Origin: Glandiceps talaboti
Taxonomy: Eukaryota; Hemichordata; Enteropneusta; Spengelidae
NCBI RefSeq assembly: GCF_964340395.1
Contig: NC_135561.1
Location: forward strand, 18,665,240 to 18,729,239
Length of the DNA stretch: 64,000 nt
Direction of reading: 5' to 3'
Shown: positions 35,486-50,400 of the stretch, one piece after another
How the letters are laid out: every line of letters begins with the position of its first letter
Numbering within the stretch: position 1 is the stretch's first letter
Notes under the pieces: generated by a model
Seen by the model: only the letters and a program-made list of their open reading frames with translations
The model's database searches: none
What the model was told of the DNA's origin: nothing
Translations under genes and position numbers: made by a program

Positions 35486-38400
35486 TACGTACGTATGTAT
35501 GTATGTATGTATGTATGTATGTATGTATGTATGTATGTACGTACGTGTGTACGTATGTATGTATGTATGTATGTATGACTATGCATGTATTTATGCATGA
35601 ACGTACTTGCCTTCATGTATGTATGTATGTATGTATGTATGTATGTATGTATGTATGTATGCATGCATGAATGCATGCATGCATGCATGCATGCACGTAC
35701 GTACGTACGTACGTATGTATGTATGTATGTATGTATGTATGTATGTATGTATGTATGTATGTGTGTATGTATGTATGTATGTATGATTATAAGAGTGTGC
35801 ACATGTTCGTGTGAGGGAGAGGAACCTAATATGTTTTTATGCAAGTACTAATGGAATCCAGGTGAACGCTAAGAAATAATGTGTCTATCCGCCTATCTAT
35901 TTTATTATCTGTCTACGAGGGAGCCTTGGTACTTTTTGATGACTGAAAATGGGAGGATATTCGTATGATTGGTTGGTAAGTTAATATCAATCTAGCAGAA
36001 AGTCTGTACAATTTCGTCTTTCTTTGTTTCTTCTCGTCGTGGGCATTGATTGACTTGAACAATTATGAGGCTGAAACATTTCAATTCCAATAGGATTTAC
36101 TGTTCTCTATCCACCCATTGTCTATTAAATGGAAAAACGAAAACGCCAGAGTTTGCATAGAAAAGAAAGCGAGCGTTCATTCTGGAAAGAGTGGTAAACA
36201 AAACAAAAACAAAATTACGTCAACTAACCCACTGAAGCTCGTAACATTGAAAGTAACATATCCATCCTTGACATGCATATTGTGACGAAGTGTATCAGTG
36301 ATATCCTTCCAATCTTCATTGTCATTTGCATCTTTCAAGATCCTCACTTCCAGTTTTGCTTCTCCCTTCTTGCCTTCATTTTCCAATAATGGAGGTAATT
36401 TGAGACTAATAGAGACTGGCTTCAGCAGATCAGTGATCTTGGCTTGTTTTCTGTTCACGTAAATGAAGGAGCCATATGATATACTGTTATCGTCCCCGTC
36501 GTCTGGTGGCGTGAATGTCGGACCACGCACCTGAAACGGTCCATAAGATTTGCATATTGTAATCTTCAATGACACATTGTGAAATACTTGCAGTGATATG
36601 CACACTTTAGAGGGTTACCATTATACTGGTTTCTATGGTAACAATACCTATGGATACTTCGACTATTATTAAATGACAATCACGGGTTGTCAAGAAAATA
36701 ATTTCCGACCAAAGCAATGAATACAATTATGCCTAGTAACCATTACCACGTAATTGACAACAGCAAATGACGATGGATTTCGTAAAGTCAATAATGATAT
36801 GATTAAAACGAATGCAAATATACCTATATACCAAAGTAAGGATATGCTCCTAATGTACTGCTTAAAGCTTTGAAAAGTGATTTCCAAAAACTCATATTGA
36901 TTATTGATAATTTTCTAGACGACTTGATCGTGAACATATTCTGGTTCAAAACCCTTACAACTCACCGTGTTTATTCGATTGTCGTCGGAATTACTTCGAG
37001 AATGTTCGCGTATCCAATATATGATATGCAACTATAATCTACATAACCTTACCCAAACTTTACTAGTAGTGTTTACCATCATATGATCTACCATTCTTAT
37101 GATATTGCATTCTTATGATCATTATAATTATGATGTATTATGCAAATAATAAATAATAAGATATAAATAATAAACAACCAACATTAATTATAAATAAAAT
37201 GATAATAAGTGATAAAAACTCCAGAGTCAGCGTCAATTAATACACAAGAACAAAGTCTCCTCAAAATGGAAGCAATTAGAAACAACGTGCATCGCAAGGG
37301 GGCGCCCTAGAAACAGTAATATGAACTGTAACAACTTTTACCAGACTCATTCTATGTAAACGGTACTTCAAAAAGCTGTACTGGATACTATCGCTATGTT
37401 ATCATCAATACTTGTACTAAGACATAATACTACCCAAGCTTGTATTCGTAAGATATAGCTTGAGTGATCAATGATGCAAAGGAATATTAACATTACATAT
37501 CACATCATTCTTTTAACTCAGACACATGCCAGATACAAACAAAATTATACAAAATCGACAGTTTACATTCTTAAGGATAATCTCATTACTATACATCATT
37601 ATTTTATGTAAATTGCTCATTTATGCTATTGATGGGATATTTGAGGTATTATGTCCACAGACAGACATGCAGAAACAAACAAACAAACAAACACACACAA
37701 ACAAATAAACAAACAAACAAACACACACAGACAGACAAAGAGAAAGATAGACAAATATATGTACATACACAGACAGATAAAACTATGACATTACCTTTCT
37801 TTACGGAAGATAAAAGTGCACACATTCGTAAGACATTGATTGGGTGATGAATTAGTGGATTGCTGGTTTAATAGATGATGATGGAATTATTTAATGCCAC
37901 GCACTGTTATTTAGGGCAATTCATACCTCGACTTTTACACGAATTGATTCCCTGCGTGTACCTGGCGCTATCGTAACAGTTGCATGTCTGTTCTGGCCAA
38001 AATGATACTCCTTTCCTTCAGCACCAATTGCGACTTCACCGCTGTATGGTTTAGAAATGGCTGTAAAATATCCCACTTCTGATGACATAACTTTCAGCTG
38101 TCCCTTTATCTGGAAAATTAAGAAATACATATAAATATTTGTAAATTTAAAATTTGTTCTTACGCTAAGGAGGGATTGAAATGGTATTCAAGTTATATCA
38201 AAAGTAACTTTAAAGCAGAAGTGTTACTCTGCTACATCAAACATTACACTTAACGAACCTGGGTACTAGGTAGCTCTGTCCAATTAGTGCCGTCAGTACT
38301 ACTCATAAAAGTAAAGTCTTTGGAGTTATCGTCTGGTTTCAGTGGAAGGCTGATTTCAACCGGTTTATCGAATGCATATGAATGTGGAGAGAGTTCTATG

Positions 38401-41400
38401 ACATCGGATTCTGAATACCGGAAATCACCAAGCTTTGGTTTACATTCAGGCTTCTTCATAACACTTGAGTGCAGTGTTACAGGATCTCTTGCAGCCCCCT
38501 CTTCAATTTTGATGCTAAAGTCCGCCGGAAGATGATGCACTGGTACCACCTGCGAGATTTGAATATAGTGCACAGTCAGGTTTACTAAAAGCGAAATAGA
38601 AATATTTGTAAGAGCGAAGATTTCACAATTAAACTTCCAACAATTTTCTTGACTCGATTCACAAACTTCAAACTTCACCAATCTCAAAAAAACTGCTGGT
38701 CCTTTCATGCAACTCACGTAAATCTAAAGAACAGACAATTCATTGTCTTTCAAAGTAACTACATGTATTAGTATTTGTGTTCATTTACGTTATATCCCAA
38801 ACGCTATCTCGACTGCACCATTCGCAAAATCGCGGATCGCTGAGATATATATTTCATCCAGTGTAGGAATCGTTTTCTTTCTAGTTTTCACAACAGAATT
38901 TCGATGGACATAGCGTGCAATATGTTGCTAAATGTTTGACGGTCATAGACTGGCCCTTCTCACTAAATTTTGTACGCGGTTGCTATGAAGTTTAGGTGGT
39001 CAATGGTGAGATCTCATGTGGTCGACCTGGTGGTGTATTAATGTGATATGATTACCTCTTCACCCCCACCGACAGTCATTTTGACCTTTTCGTCACCACC
39101 TGTAAAATAATGAATACAAAAACATGGCAATTTGTCAAATTAAAAATGGTGTCCACAAGAGAGCAGGTAACGTCTGATGTTGATATTATATTGTGTATGC
39201 GGCAGTACTTTTAGACGTCAAATGAGTAACAAAACGTAGATTTACATTTAATGTCGCAATGAAGTAACATTTCCCGCACATGAAATAATTTCATCATGTC
39301 GTATAGCAAAAATTGTCTAGGAGTAACAAGTACACTGTATTAATAAGCAATAAACCAACCTAGAGAAGGTCTAGAAACCTACAAAAAACTATTATCAAGA
39401 GGTCAGTTGTTATTTTTTGAGAAATATTGTGTTGCGGTTAGGACTGTCCTTGACCTTGACTTGCCATGGCGATACTTTCATGGTGGAGCAAACTCAAAGG
39501 AGTTGTGTAGGTTGTTGTGTAATTTCTATACAGGAATGAGATACACTGAACTCTATAGAAAGAAGTCACCAATTTCTATTGGATACGGACTTCAAAATGT
39601 ACACATTATGTGTCATATGTTCGTTTTTAACGATGATGTTTTTAATGATATGAATGATGATGTGTTACAAAACACATGTTGACTGGCCTTACTCGGCCCG
39701 TTGATCATGCGAAAGCGACCTAATTGCCTTGGACTAATAGATTGGTTTTCGGGTGGTCATCAGACCATCGAGGAGAACAGATGTACACGTGTACAATATG
39801 CTATGATTTGTAGACTATTAGGATTCATAATCATTACTACAGTCTTCCAAGAGGAAACAGGAAGCATCATAATTGCAATATTATGTGAAAGCTGCACCAG
39901 TCTTAACTGGAAAGTGTTTTATATCAGACGACGTACATCATATTTACTGAAGATTTCTACAATACCAATGATTTAGACACTATGATATGTCAAATAGAGG
40001 TAGACGTTACCATAGGTTGTACAGTCACAGATTAAAATCGTGACCGAATTGGGGCGCTAATTTTAGGATGCGGAACCAAAACTAAATTTGAAAGGATGTA
40101 TTGCATCACAGCTATACAAACATGTTTACAAACACGTGGTTCAATACTATGCAGGGTGTACGATATTACTGTCAAGTGATTATAACTAACAAATCAGCTT
40201 GCCAAAAAAAGAAAAAAAAAGAAAAAAAGCTCATTCAAATTTCAACGTCTGTGCTCACTAAATTCCACATTGTTGTGTGCCCTCACGGTTATAATTACCT
40301 TTTGACGTTACATGTTCCTTTTGGTACTGTTTGATTGCATCAACACCATCGTCAATCACATCAGAAAGTGGTTTGTTGAAGTTAAAACTAGTAATATCCA
40401 GTGACTTTAGTTTTAAAAGCGTCAGAGGGAACTTGTTGGGTAATCTGTAGATTTCATTGTCTGAAATATCCAGGTTCTCAAGGTATTTGAAGTGTTGAAT
40501 TATTTCCAAGCATCCACTCTCCAGGTTGTTGTTATTAAGAGCGAGTTTCAACACCTTAGCTGTACCTGTAAGTATACAATGGTATTCTGTTAAATGCATG
40601 AAATGTAATCACAGCCTTCCCAATATAAAACAGGATACAAACAGTGTAGATCTCCTCCATTTTTCGGAATAGGGTAAACATTAGAAAAGAAGGCTCAGAT
40701 AATACAATCCATAAAATTTACTAAAGTAAGCATGTAGTTTCGTACGCGTACGTGCAGACATGTGTGCCTTTACAATCGAAACTTATGCCAGGGCCTTCGT
40801 CTTCAAGGCCAAATACCAAAATCAAGCCATTTCTTGCACGGTATGCTATTTCTGTGTACACTGTGATATTTGGTAGAAAGATATGTTTTACGACAAATAT
40901 AACTGCCATTCAGTCACTGTCCATGAAGGTCAAAGTCGAAGGTCGAAGTCAAATATAATGACACTAGCTGAAAGATAGCATCCTATGCTAAAAGTGTAGA
41001 CACTGGTGGAATGGTTAGGATTAATATAGATTTTGAATTTTGAAGGATGTCGATAACGACTTTTGTTTTTAAACCAATCACTATGTAATGATAATCTGAG
41101 GATAATTCAACTATATAATGAAAATAGTCAATACCTTTACTAGGTTTCACGAGCTTTGTCAGGCTATTTTGGCTGATATCAAGTTCTTTCAGTTTCTCTA
41201 TCATCCACAACTTAGGAGGTATTTCCTGTAGTTCATTGTCTGATAGGTTCAATATTTCAAGTTTGCGTAGTTTATCTACACCATCTGCTATTCTGCTAAG
41301 GCTATTCAAACTCAGGTCAAGTTCTTTTAATTGGTTCAGTGTCAACAATGCTGAGGGTATCTCTTGGAGCTCGTTGTGTGATATATCCAGCATCTGCAGC

Positions 41401-44400
41401 TTGGTAAGTTGACCAATTTTTGGTGATATAGCATTCAACTTATTGTGTCCCACGTTCAGCAATGTCAACTTTTTTAGTGACGTCCACAATTTCGATGGTA
41501 TGTCGTCCAGCTGGTTTCTTCCTAAATTCAGCTTGTTGAGCTCTGTAAGGTGGCCTATATTTCGTGATATAGAACTCAATAGATTTTCACTCAGATCAAG
41601 TTCAGTCAACTGTCCTAAAGCGAACAAGTCTGACGGCACTTTTTGAAGTGCGTTGTCTGCCAAATACAGTTTCTGGAGTTTAGTAAGTTTGCCTATGGCC
41701 TTAGGTAATTCACTCAACACATTTACGGACGCATCCAGTACGATAAGCTTTGAGAATTCAGCAACATCTGGAGAGAGCTCACTCAACTTGTTATCTCCCA
41801 CAGCAAAAACTCTCATCTGTCGCAGTTTCCATAATTCGGATGGTAACTCTACAATCTGGTTTTTAGACACGTCCAATGTCTCAAGTCTAGTAAGTTGGCC
41901 GATACCTCGTGGTATCGCACTGAGGTGAATACCACTCATCTTCAATTCAACCATCTTCTGTAAACCCCATATCGTTGACGGTAACTCCGTTAGATCGTTT
42001 TCTGATAAGTTCAGTTTCTTCAGTTCAGAAAGCTTATCAATATCTGACGGTATTGAACTGAATTTGTTATTACACAAATCTAGTTCTGTTAACTGATCAA
42101 GTTCCCATACTGTTGATGGTAAGTCTTGCAATCGGTTTCCGGACAACTTCAGACTTTTTAGTTTAATCAGTTGACCGATTTCAAATGGCAATATAGATAG
42201 TTGATTGTTCATCAAATTGAGTTCAGTCAACTTCGGCAATGTGCATAGATTTATTGGTATGTTTTGTAGTTTATTTCCTGATAAATTAAGACTTTCCAGT
42301 TTGGTAAACGTTCCTGAAACCAAGATCATTTCATAATATTATATTTATATAACCTGTTGGATTTCTTAGGAAGCCTTCAGGAATTGCAGGAATGGGGATG
42401 GGGTGAGTGGGACACATTTTACAAATTGGTTCTCGTGGACTGCCATATTTTAGGAAATAGTATTTGGGGGAGTGTCACTTTTTACTTTGGCTTACTGTAT
42501 TGTCTACATTTACATTATTTTGTCATTTTTGGGATCCCACAGCTACCACTGGTTCCACGTCGCACTGCTGCCATAATTGTTATGGTTATTATGGTTATGG
42601 TAAGAGTTAAGTACAGAAATATCAGACCATATCAATCAAATTGCTGCTGACAACAACGCAGTGAATCATTTGTCAGTTGTGCTATGAGGAGGGGAGTGGG
42701 TCTCACAGGAGTAAAACGGGCACAGGTAGGTAAGATATTGAGATAATACTGTGTTGTGGAGATGTCGATCTGAGGTTTGCCCGTCTAGAGTTTGGGAGTT
42801 CTGGTCTTCAGCTCAGCCAAGAAGATCCAAACACAAGGTTTTGGTTAATACAGTGCCTTCATACAAATTCCGTGTGTTGGTACATGGTAGTAGTGGGAAA
42901 TAATTTTCCTTTAAGTGGTGGCAGCGATATGATCCATTCCTTACTATTGATTTGGGACTCGTTTCCTTTTCACATTTGTTTTTGAAATATTTGAACAGAG
43001 AAATTCATCATGTTTTAGTGAAAGGAAATAGAGGACCATATTTTGGCAAGACAGGATTAGGGTAGGGTCCCATTGTACATAACAGATTGAGCAAAATATG
43101 CTCAGATCATTCCCTTTGTAATAAGTGAAGGCTGTATTATTTATTTGTTGCTAGGACCAATTTGGCAATATATCATAAATTCATCTGCGGAAAAACACTG
43201 CTACAGACATATCCACCAAATGTCAGTCCAATCTATCAAGTTCCTTTTGGAATATATATAAATTAGACTTATTTTGCATATCACTGATGAAATAAATACT
43301 TCTTCATTTGCACACATGTAGAAACATCCCAACCTAATTTCTGCCCAATCTTCCTAATGGGTTTTGAATTAAAGATTTAAATATCACTGATTGGATCATC
43401 ATGACATGAACAAATCGTCAAATCATCCCTAAGAACATCCCCATCGAATTTCAGGCCAAGCTGCCAAATTTATTTTCAGTTTAATTTTGTAAAAACCCGA
43501 CCAAAATCATGCACCTAGGTACACGATGTGATATTTAGAACAATTCCCAACTAGGCATCCAAAATAATATCCCCATCAAATACCAGTGCCATTGATTCTT
43601 CGGTTTTTAAGTGGTCCACATACACAGAGACAGACAGAGAGACACTTCACCATGCCTCTAGCGCTACTGAACAATTCTTCAGTTGCGCTAAAACAAACGA
43701 CAGTATACAAAGGAAATAAGTAAAGAAAGGAAACCTATAAGTATTCAGATGTCAGATTTATTTAAAAATAGGTTCAATCATGTTTTGTTTTTTAACTCCA
43801 CACTGAGTGACAGCTGAGCGGAGCTTAGTCAACTGACCAGAAATTTATTGTGTACGTGTAGGTGTCATTTGATGAGCAGATATAAGTTTGTTCAAGACAA
43901 GTTCATTGGGTCATTGCTATGCAAATTAGGTCAAAAATATATTTTTTTGGTAAAAATGCTTCACATATCTTCTCCAACACTACTGGGCCACTCGAGTAGA
44001 AATTTGTCGTTTAGGTGTCTTGGGATGAGCAGATATAAGTCTTTTCAAGACAAATTGACTGGGTCATTAATATGCAATTTAGGTAAAAAAGTAGAATTTT
44101 TGGTAAAAATGCTTTAAATCTTCTTCTCCAAAAATACTGGCCCAATTGAATTGAAATTTCTTGTGTACATGTTGTGGGATGAGCAGATATATATTTGTTC
44201 AAGACAAGTTGGGATAAAAATAGAATTTTGTAAAATGGTGACTATAATATAAAAACAGACAATATTTTACCAATTTTCTGTGTGAAATGTTCTCTATATA
44301 GTGGGTGTATTAAGTCATCATATGAAACCAATAGCCATTTGATTACTTAGCTAAAATAAAACTGCATAGTAGAAGAGCTGAACAACAGAACCACTTCTAC

Positions 44401-44422
44401 ATATGATACAAAAACAAAACGG

Positions 44423-44472
<50 letters not shown>

Positions 44473-47400
44473 ACAAAATAATAGTGGGGCTTTTCTGAAC
44501 AATAGGTCGCTTGCATATTTTTGCTGTTGAATGTATGTTATTCAGAATAAGTACATATCTTATATTTCTTCAACTGTATGATAAACATATGTATTTGAAC
44601 TTGTTAAGGGAATGTCAAACTTTTAAAACTACTACTTACTAATCTCTGATGATAGTCTTGTCAGATTTGTATTCGACAAATCTATTTTTGTAGTTTCACA
44701 ATGAAACGTTTTCAGGACACCTGGAACATCTGTAAATAAACGATAAGAAGATTTCTGAACACTTGTCTGTTTGAAATGATTAAATAAATCATTCCTATTC
44801 CATAAATTAATATTTTTGCCTTCTTTCTGAATGGCTTACAGTTGTAATCGAGAGTAATATGTAGAGTCCTCTAGGGATGGACATTTTCAAAGCCACAAAA
44901 CAAGAGAACTCACTTGGAGTGTAAACAATGATTCCCCTTCATTGTCTATGCTTGAAGGTTGGTGTGCACATCTCCATTGTTAGAAAATACAATGTTTCAT
45001 AAAGAACACAATATAATCATGCCTCAAATTTGCAAATTAGCTAAATAAACTGGAATTAGTGTGTAGCTTGTTCTGTGACAGTCGTGAAATACATTGCGGA
45101 TGGTTATAAACCAAGTAAACACACACAGATATAAACAAGCAAAGTGCTCTTATGTGTCTGTACTATGGAAGTTCTTGAGAAATGTTTTACAATTAAGGAA
45201 ACAAGCACTTAAGACTCATGAATATTCATTTTTCAACAATGAGTATATTATGAATACGAATATATTATTTATGTTGACACCCACAGCAAAGACACCCTAT
45301 AAAGACAAAAGATCTACTTGATATTTATCTGAAATCGCAAATAATTGTAGGTGATGTAAAATCATGAAATGACTCTCCTGATTCCCTAGTTTATGAAAAT
45401 GACTTCATTTCATGGAGTGGCGTTACCCTTTAACATACTGTCATGCGAAAAAATATTTAAAAAAATCTTGTGACAGCTGATAGAAAATTTCTAATTTGCG
45501 TGCTTACCATCCTCGTCTTCATCCTCATACCATTTTATTCTAAGTTTAGTCAATTGTTCTATTATCGTCTTCATATTTTCATCAAATGAATTTTCATCAG
45601 ATACGTTAACCCAGAACTTAGTTCCAATAAGCTCCTCAAGCCAACCATCTGAAATAATTTGAATGAAAGTATATAGGGAAATATAACAATGGTATTATTA
45701 GTCAAACAGAATTATTATCATCTTGGCTCCAATTGTTGGTAAAGATTCAATGAATATTAATCACCTAATAACTGATTTTGTTTGTAATTAGGCTGTCTCT
45801 AATGCAAGCTTGGGATGTCACATAATTTGGCACTGGCAAAGCGGTATATGTTCTGTAAGTTTATTGATTCATTTTCATAATCCATATTTTGCAGATGTCC
45901 GAGTGATTTGGATGAAATAGTCGCTTCAAATACTAGATTCGAATAAGGTATCAATCAGTCAGTTAGTCAGTCAGCCAGCCAACCAGCCAGCCAGCCAGTC
46001 AGCCAGCCAGCCAACCAACTAGCCACTCGCTCGCTCGCTCGCTCACTCACTCACTCACTCACTCACTCACTCACTCACTCACTCACTCACTCACTCACTC
46101 ACTCACTCACTCACTCACTCCAATATGTACTGATGTTCAGTGGCGCTTTACAAATGCTGAGTAGAGTTGTTAGTATTCATTCCAAAAACAGATATCTGGC
46201 GATGCACTTCTTAAAATGATCAAGGCTGGGTGATTGGGGTACTTCTAGAGGGACAATGTTCCAAGTGAAGGGGGCAGTATAAGTTTTCCAGTTATTCCGT
46301 GGTACATGAAGTAGAATTTTGTCATTTGAACGCAGAACTCTAGATGAAGCTTTCAGGTGGATTAAGTCAGATATGTAACCAGGAACAGTATTGTTGAGAG
46401 CTTTATAGGTGAGTAGTAGGATCTTATATTGCATTCTGTAGTGTACTGGCTGCCAGTGTAATTCCTTGAGAATAGGAGTGATATGGTCCGGTTTCCGGGT
46501 GCGAGACACAATTCCGGCTGCATAATTCAGGGCATGCTGAAGCGGTAGAATGGATGATGGTAGTCCACAGAGGAGTCCATTACAATAAAATTTAGTTTTG
46601 ACGTGATTAGTGCATGAATTAACATCTGGCAGACTTCCTTAGTTAGACACTAGCGAATATGGCTTATTTGATGGAGTTGATAGTAAATTGAGTTGCATAT
46701 CACGTGAATGTGCTTACAAAGAGTATAGTTTTCATCAAGTGTTACACCTATATTCTGTGCAGAGTTAACAATAAGAATAGAACAGAATCCAATGTTCTTG
46801 TGATATATAGGACGAGATGAACGGTTGAACTGAGATCTTATTAGAAGCACTTCGGTTTTGCCATCGTTGAGTTGGAGTTCATTTTGTGTCATCCGTATCT
46901 TTATTTCATGGACCACTCCTTTCATCTTGTGTAATGTAGATAGGGTGTCAGACTGGAAGAAATACTGATAGCGTTGATTGTCTTCGGCATACTGGTGAAA
47001 ATTGATATTGTGACGTCGAATAAGCTGAGCAAGTGATAGAATGTATTATACAGAACAAAAGTGGACCAAGCACTAAACCATGTGGAACTCCAAATTGTAG
47101 ATGTTGAGTACCTGATATTGAGCCATATACAGATGGGATGTTGATGATGCCAAGTCAGTTTTGATAACCTTGAGATGAACCATTGCAATGGGATGTTGAT
47201 GATGCCCAGTTTTGATAACCTTGGGATGAGCCATTGCAATGAGATGTTGATGATACCCAGTTTTGATAACCTTGAGATTAACCCATTGCAATGAGATGTT
47301 GATGATGCCCAGTTTTGATAACCTTGATATTAGTATGTCGTGATCAATAGTATCAAAAGTAGAGGAGAGATCGAGGAGAACCATAAGTACACACGTTGGC

Positions 47401-50400
47401 CAGCATCCAGTGCCATATAAATATAGTTATTTATTTTAGTGAGTGCTGTGGTAGTTTCTGTATGCTGATTGAAGTGGTTCTAGAAGTGAATTTGCAGTCA
47501 AATATGATGTTAATTGATGTGCTACGATGTTTTCGACGAGTTTCGATAGAAAGGGTATGTTTGAAACAGGTCTGTTATTCTTAAACACATTTTTGTTAAG
47601 TGATGGTTTCTTAGGTATTGGTGTGATGGCTGCTTTCTTGAGGGAGTGAGTCAGGAACAGTACCAGTTGTGAGAGATAAGTTTATGATCACAGATATGAT
47701 GGTTATGAGTTTTCCTCGGCATTGCTTTAGAAGTGATGTAGGAATTGGATCGTGTACACATGTTTTTGATGGAGAGTTTGAGATATTTTCTTTCTTGTTA
47801 ACAGAATAGAATGTAGAGAGTGATGAGAGGACAACTGCATTTGCTGATGAAATAATGGCTAAACTGTTCTTTTAAATTTGGTTGATGTGTGGTCGGGTGA
47901 AGTCATCTCTACTTTGTTTCCAGACAGGGATGATAAGATACGAAATAGTGATTTCTCTTCAATTAGGTTGGAGAGGTAGGCTTTCTTGGCATTTCTGATA
48001 GAGTGACTGACATTTCTGCATTCATTGAGGTATATCTGATGGTGGATCTCCAGCTTGGTCTTTCTCCACTGACGTTAAGCCTTCCGTCTCTTCTTCTTAG
48101 CCATGTCAATTTCATATGTGTACCACATGGTACCTGGGCGTATGGTCATGATTCACTTCTTAAGTGGTGAATGATCTTGAAGAACTTCAGTTAGATGTCG
48201 GTCATATGTTGATATGGTGGAGGAAACATCATTTGGTGGTGAGAAAAGTTCAGATCTTTAGGCAAGATGAAACTATGATGATATGAAATTCAACGTTTAC
48301 TAGGTGTTGGTTTCAACAGAGCTTAAGTTCAGTGTGAACAGGTTCACATTTCTAAACTATGATATTATAAGGTTAGGCAACTCACCATATACTACATCGT
48401 TTTCCATCTTCAGTGGCATTATTTGTTTGTTTTTACTCGCGGCATGATCAAGTTCTATTTTACAGTTCTTTGATTTTTTGTAAGCATCTGAAGTGCAGCT
48501 TATGACTACAGCAGCATCTTCTACAGCTTTTTCCATGGAGATCATGATATCGCCTTCGAAGAAACAAAATAAACCAAAACATCGTCTACATTTCCCCCCC
48601 CGTAAGGGTATGGGGGTATTAAAAGGGGGATGCCTGTGTGTGTGGGTGTCTGTCTGTGCATCTGTCTGTGTGTGTGCGTCTGTCTGTGTCAGTCATCATT
48701 TTCCTAAAAACGGCTGGCTCAATTATACTGAAATTTAGTACATATAATGTTTGGGGTATTTGCTAGATCTGATTAGGTTTTGAGTGAGATCTGTTGATTT
48801 TAATTAGGGAAACTTGCATATCAATGAAACAACTAATTAAGCAATACCTTAAGACCGCATTTTTTAATTTCAATATAATTTAGTACATAGGTTAACCATT
48901 AGAACACGCATATGTGTATAAAATTTGTTGATGTACCTTACAGTGTTAATGAACGATTTGCATAATTAACAATGTTCGGTAATTAGGGTATATTTTAAGA
49001 CTGCATACTACAGTTTCAATACAATTTAGTACATATGTTAAACATAAAGAGTGCACATATCCTATACAATTTGTTGATATAGATTACAGTTTGCATAATT
49101 AATAATTTTAGGTAACTAGGCTATATATTAAAATTGTAAGCTTCAAATTTCATATAATATGATACATATATCAACTATAATAATACGCACCTGTGCTAAG
49201 ACGTTGTTGCTACAACTTTTACCTTGAATGAGTAATTTGAATAACGAACGTTATTTAGTAATTAAGTAGTATCATGCACTCTGTATAATTCTGTATAATT
49301 CTGTAAAATTCTGTATAGTTTAGCATATACATTAACCCAAGAAAGCACACTTGTCCAGTGAAAGCCTGTTACCATAGTTGTTTAGTTTTAATGAGCAATT
49401 TGCATAATTAGTGATTCACTTACGAGAGGCATTAGTTTAAATTTGGTTATGAATAGTGTTCTTTCGCCTCGTTACATTTATCTAAAGACCCTTTCGTGTA
49501 GGATCTGAAAATGACGTCAAAATACACCAGTAATTTGATGAGTGACTACGTCACTATAATAATTCAAATATGTTTTAAGAGAAAGACAATATATGCGTAA
49601 CATTGTAAATATAGGTACACGGTGAATAAAGATTTTTGTAAGAAAAATGCATAATGCAATTACAAATCTATGAGGGCGCTTTTAACGGAGTAACATTGCT
49701 TTTGCTCCGCTCCGTAAATTTCCGTAAGTTTCTCTATTTTTTTGGAGAATTGTAAAGATTAACGAGCTAAACATGAAATGCAATGATTGTCCTGCAAGGA
49801 AGAATGTTGAACTGTGCCAGGGAGACATTATGCTATGCCCAAAGTGCGAAAATCGGAGATTTGGGAATATCCGGACAACAACTGAAAAGTCAGGTACAGC
49901 AAAGACGACGGCAGCCACACCCACTGTGCTACCAGGTGCATCATTAAGCAGCGCCTCTACTTCAAGGGACGAAAACGCAGGTATGGATCAAATGGCCATG
50001 GTATTGGAAGGTATCACGGAAATTAAGAATGAAGTTAGACAACTTAGAGAAACCCAAAACGAACTTGTAAAATCGGTAGATTTAATAAGTTATCAGTTCG
50101 AAACAATGAAAAAAGATATGCAGGCATTGCAAAAATCCAATGACACCTTGCAGCAAGACAATAGACTGTTACGCAACCGAGTGTCCGTGCTGGAAACAGA
50201 ACTACACACAATGGATCAATACAACCGTAGAATAAATCTCGAAATTGCAGGTATTCCTGAACCTAATGAAGGCAAAGAGGATACAGATACAACTGTCCAC
50301 AATGTCTTGCGTAAAATAGATCCGTCAATTACCTCAAGTGATATCGACGTAACTCATCGTATAGGGGTTAAACAAAATTATGAAAATGGAGCTGATACCA

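Larger units (their letters stand above)
42314..44639. other. intron 4
   Basis: No gene; contains a tandem repeat at 43839-44225 and (CAA)n at 44427-44476. Confidence 0.75.

Noticed and set aside
36900-37015. A third member of the 262-bp repeat family
   Set aside because: A few shared words (TTACTTCGAGA, ATTCTGGTT) but no continuous alignment by eye.
41443-41928. Plus-strand open frames inside the LRR exon
   Set aside because: They are antisense shadows of the LRR coding sequence.
46177-48240. Extra host exons in intron 2
   Set aside because: The coding-like pieces are reverse transcriptase fragments; exons 2 and 3 already join in phase 1.
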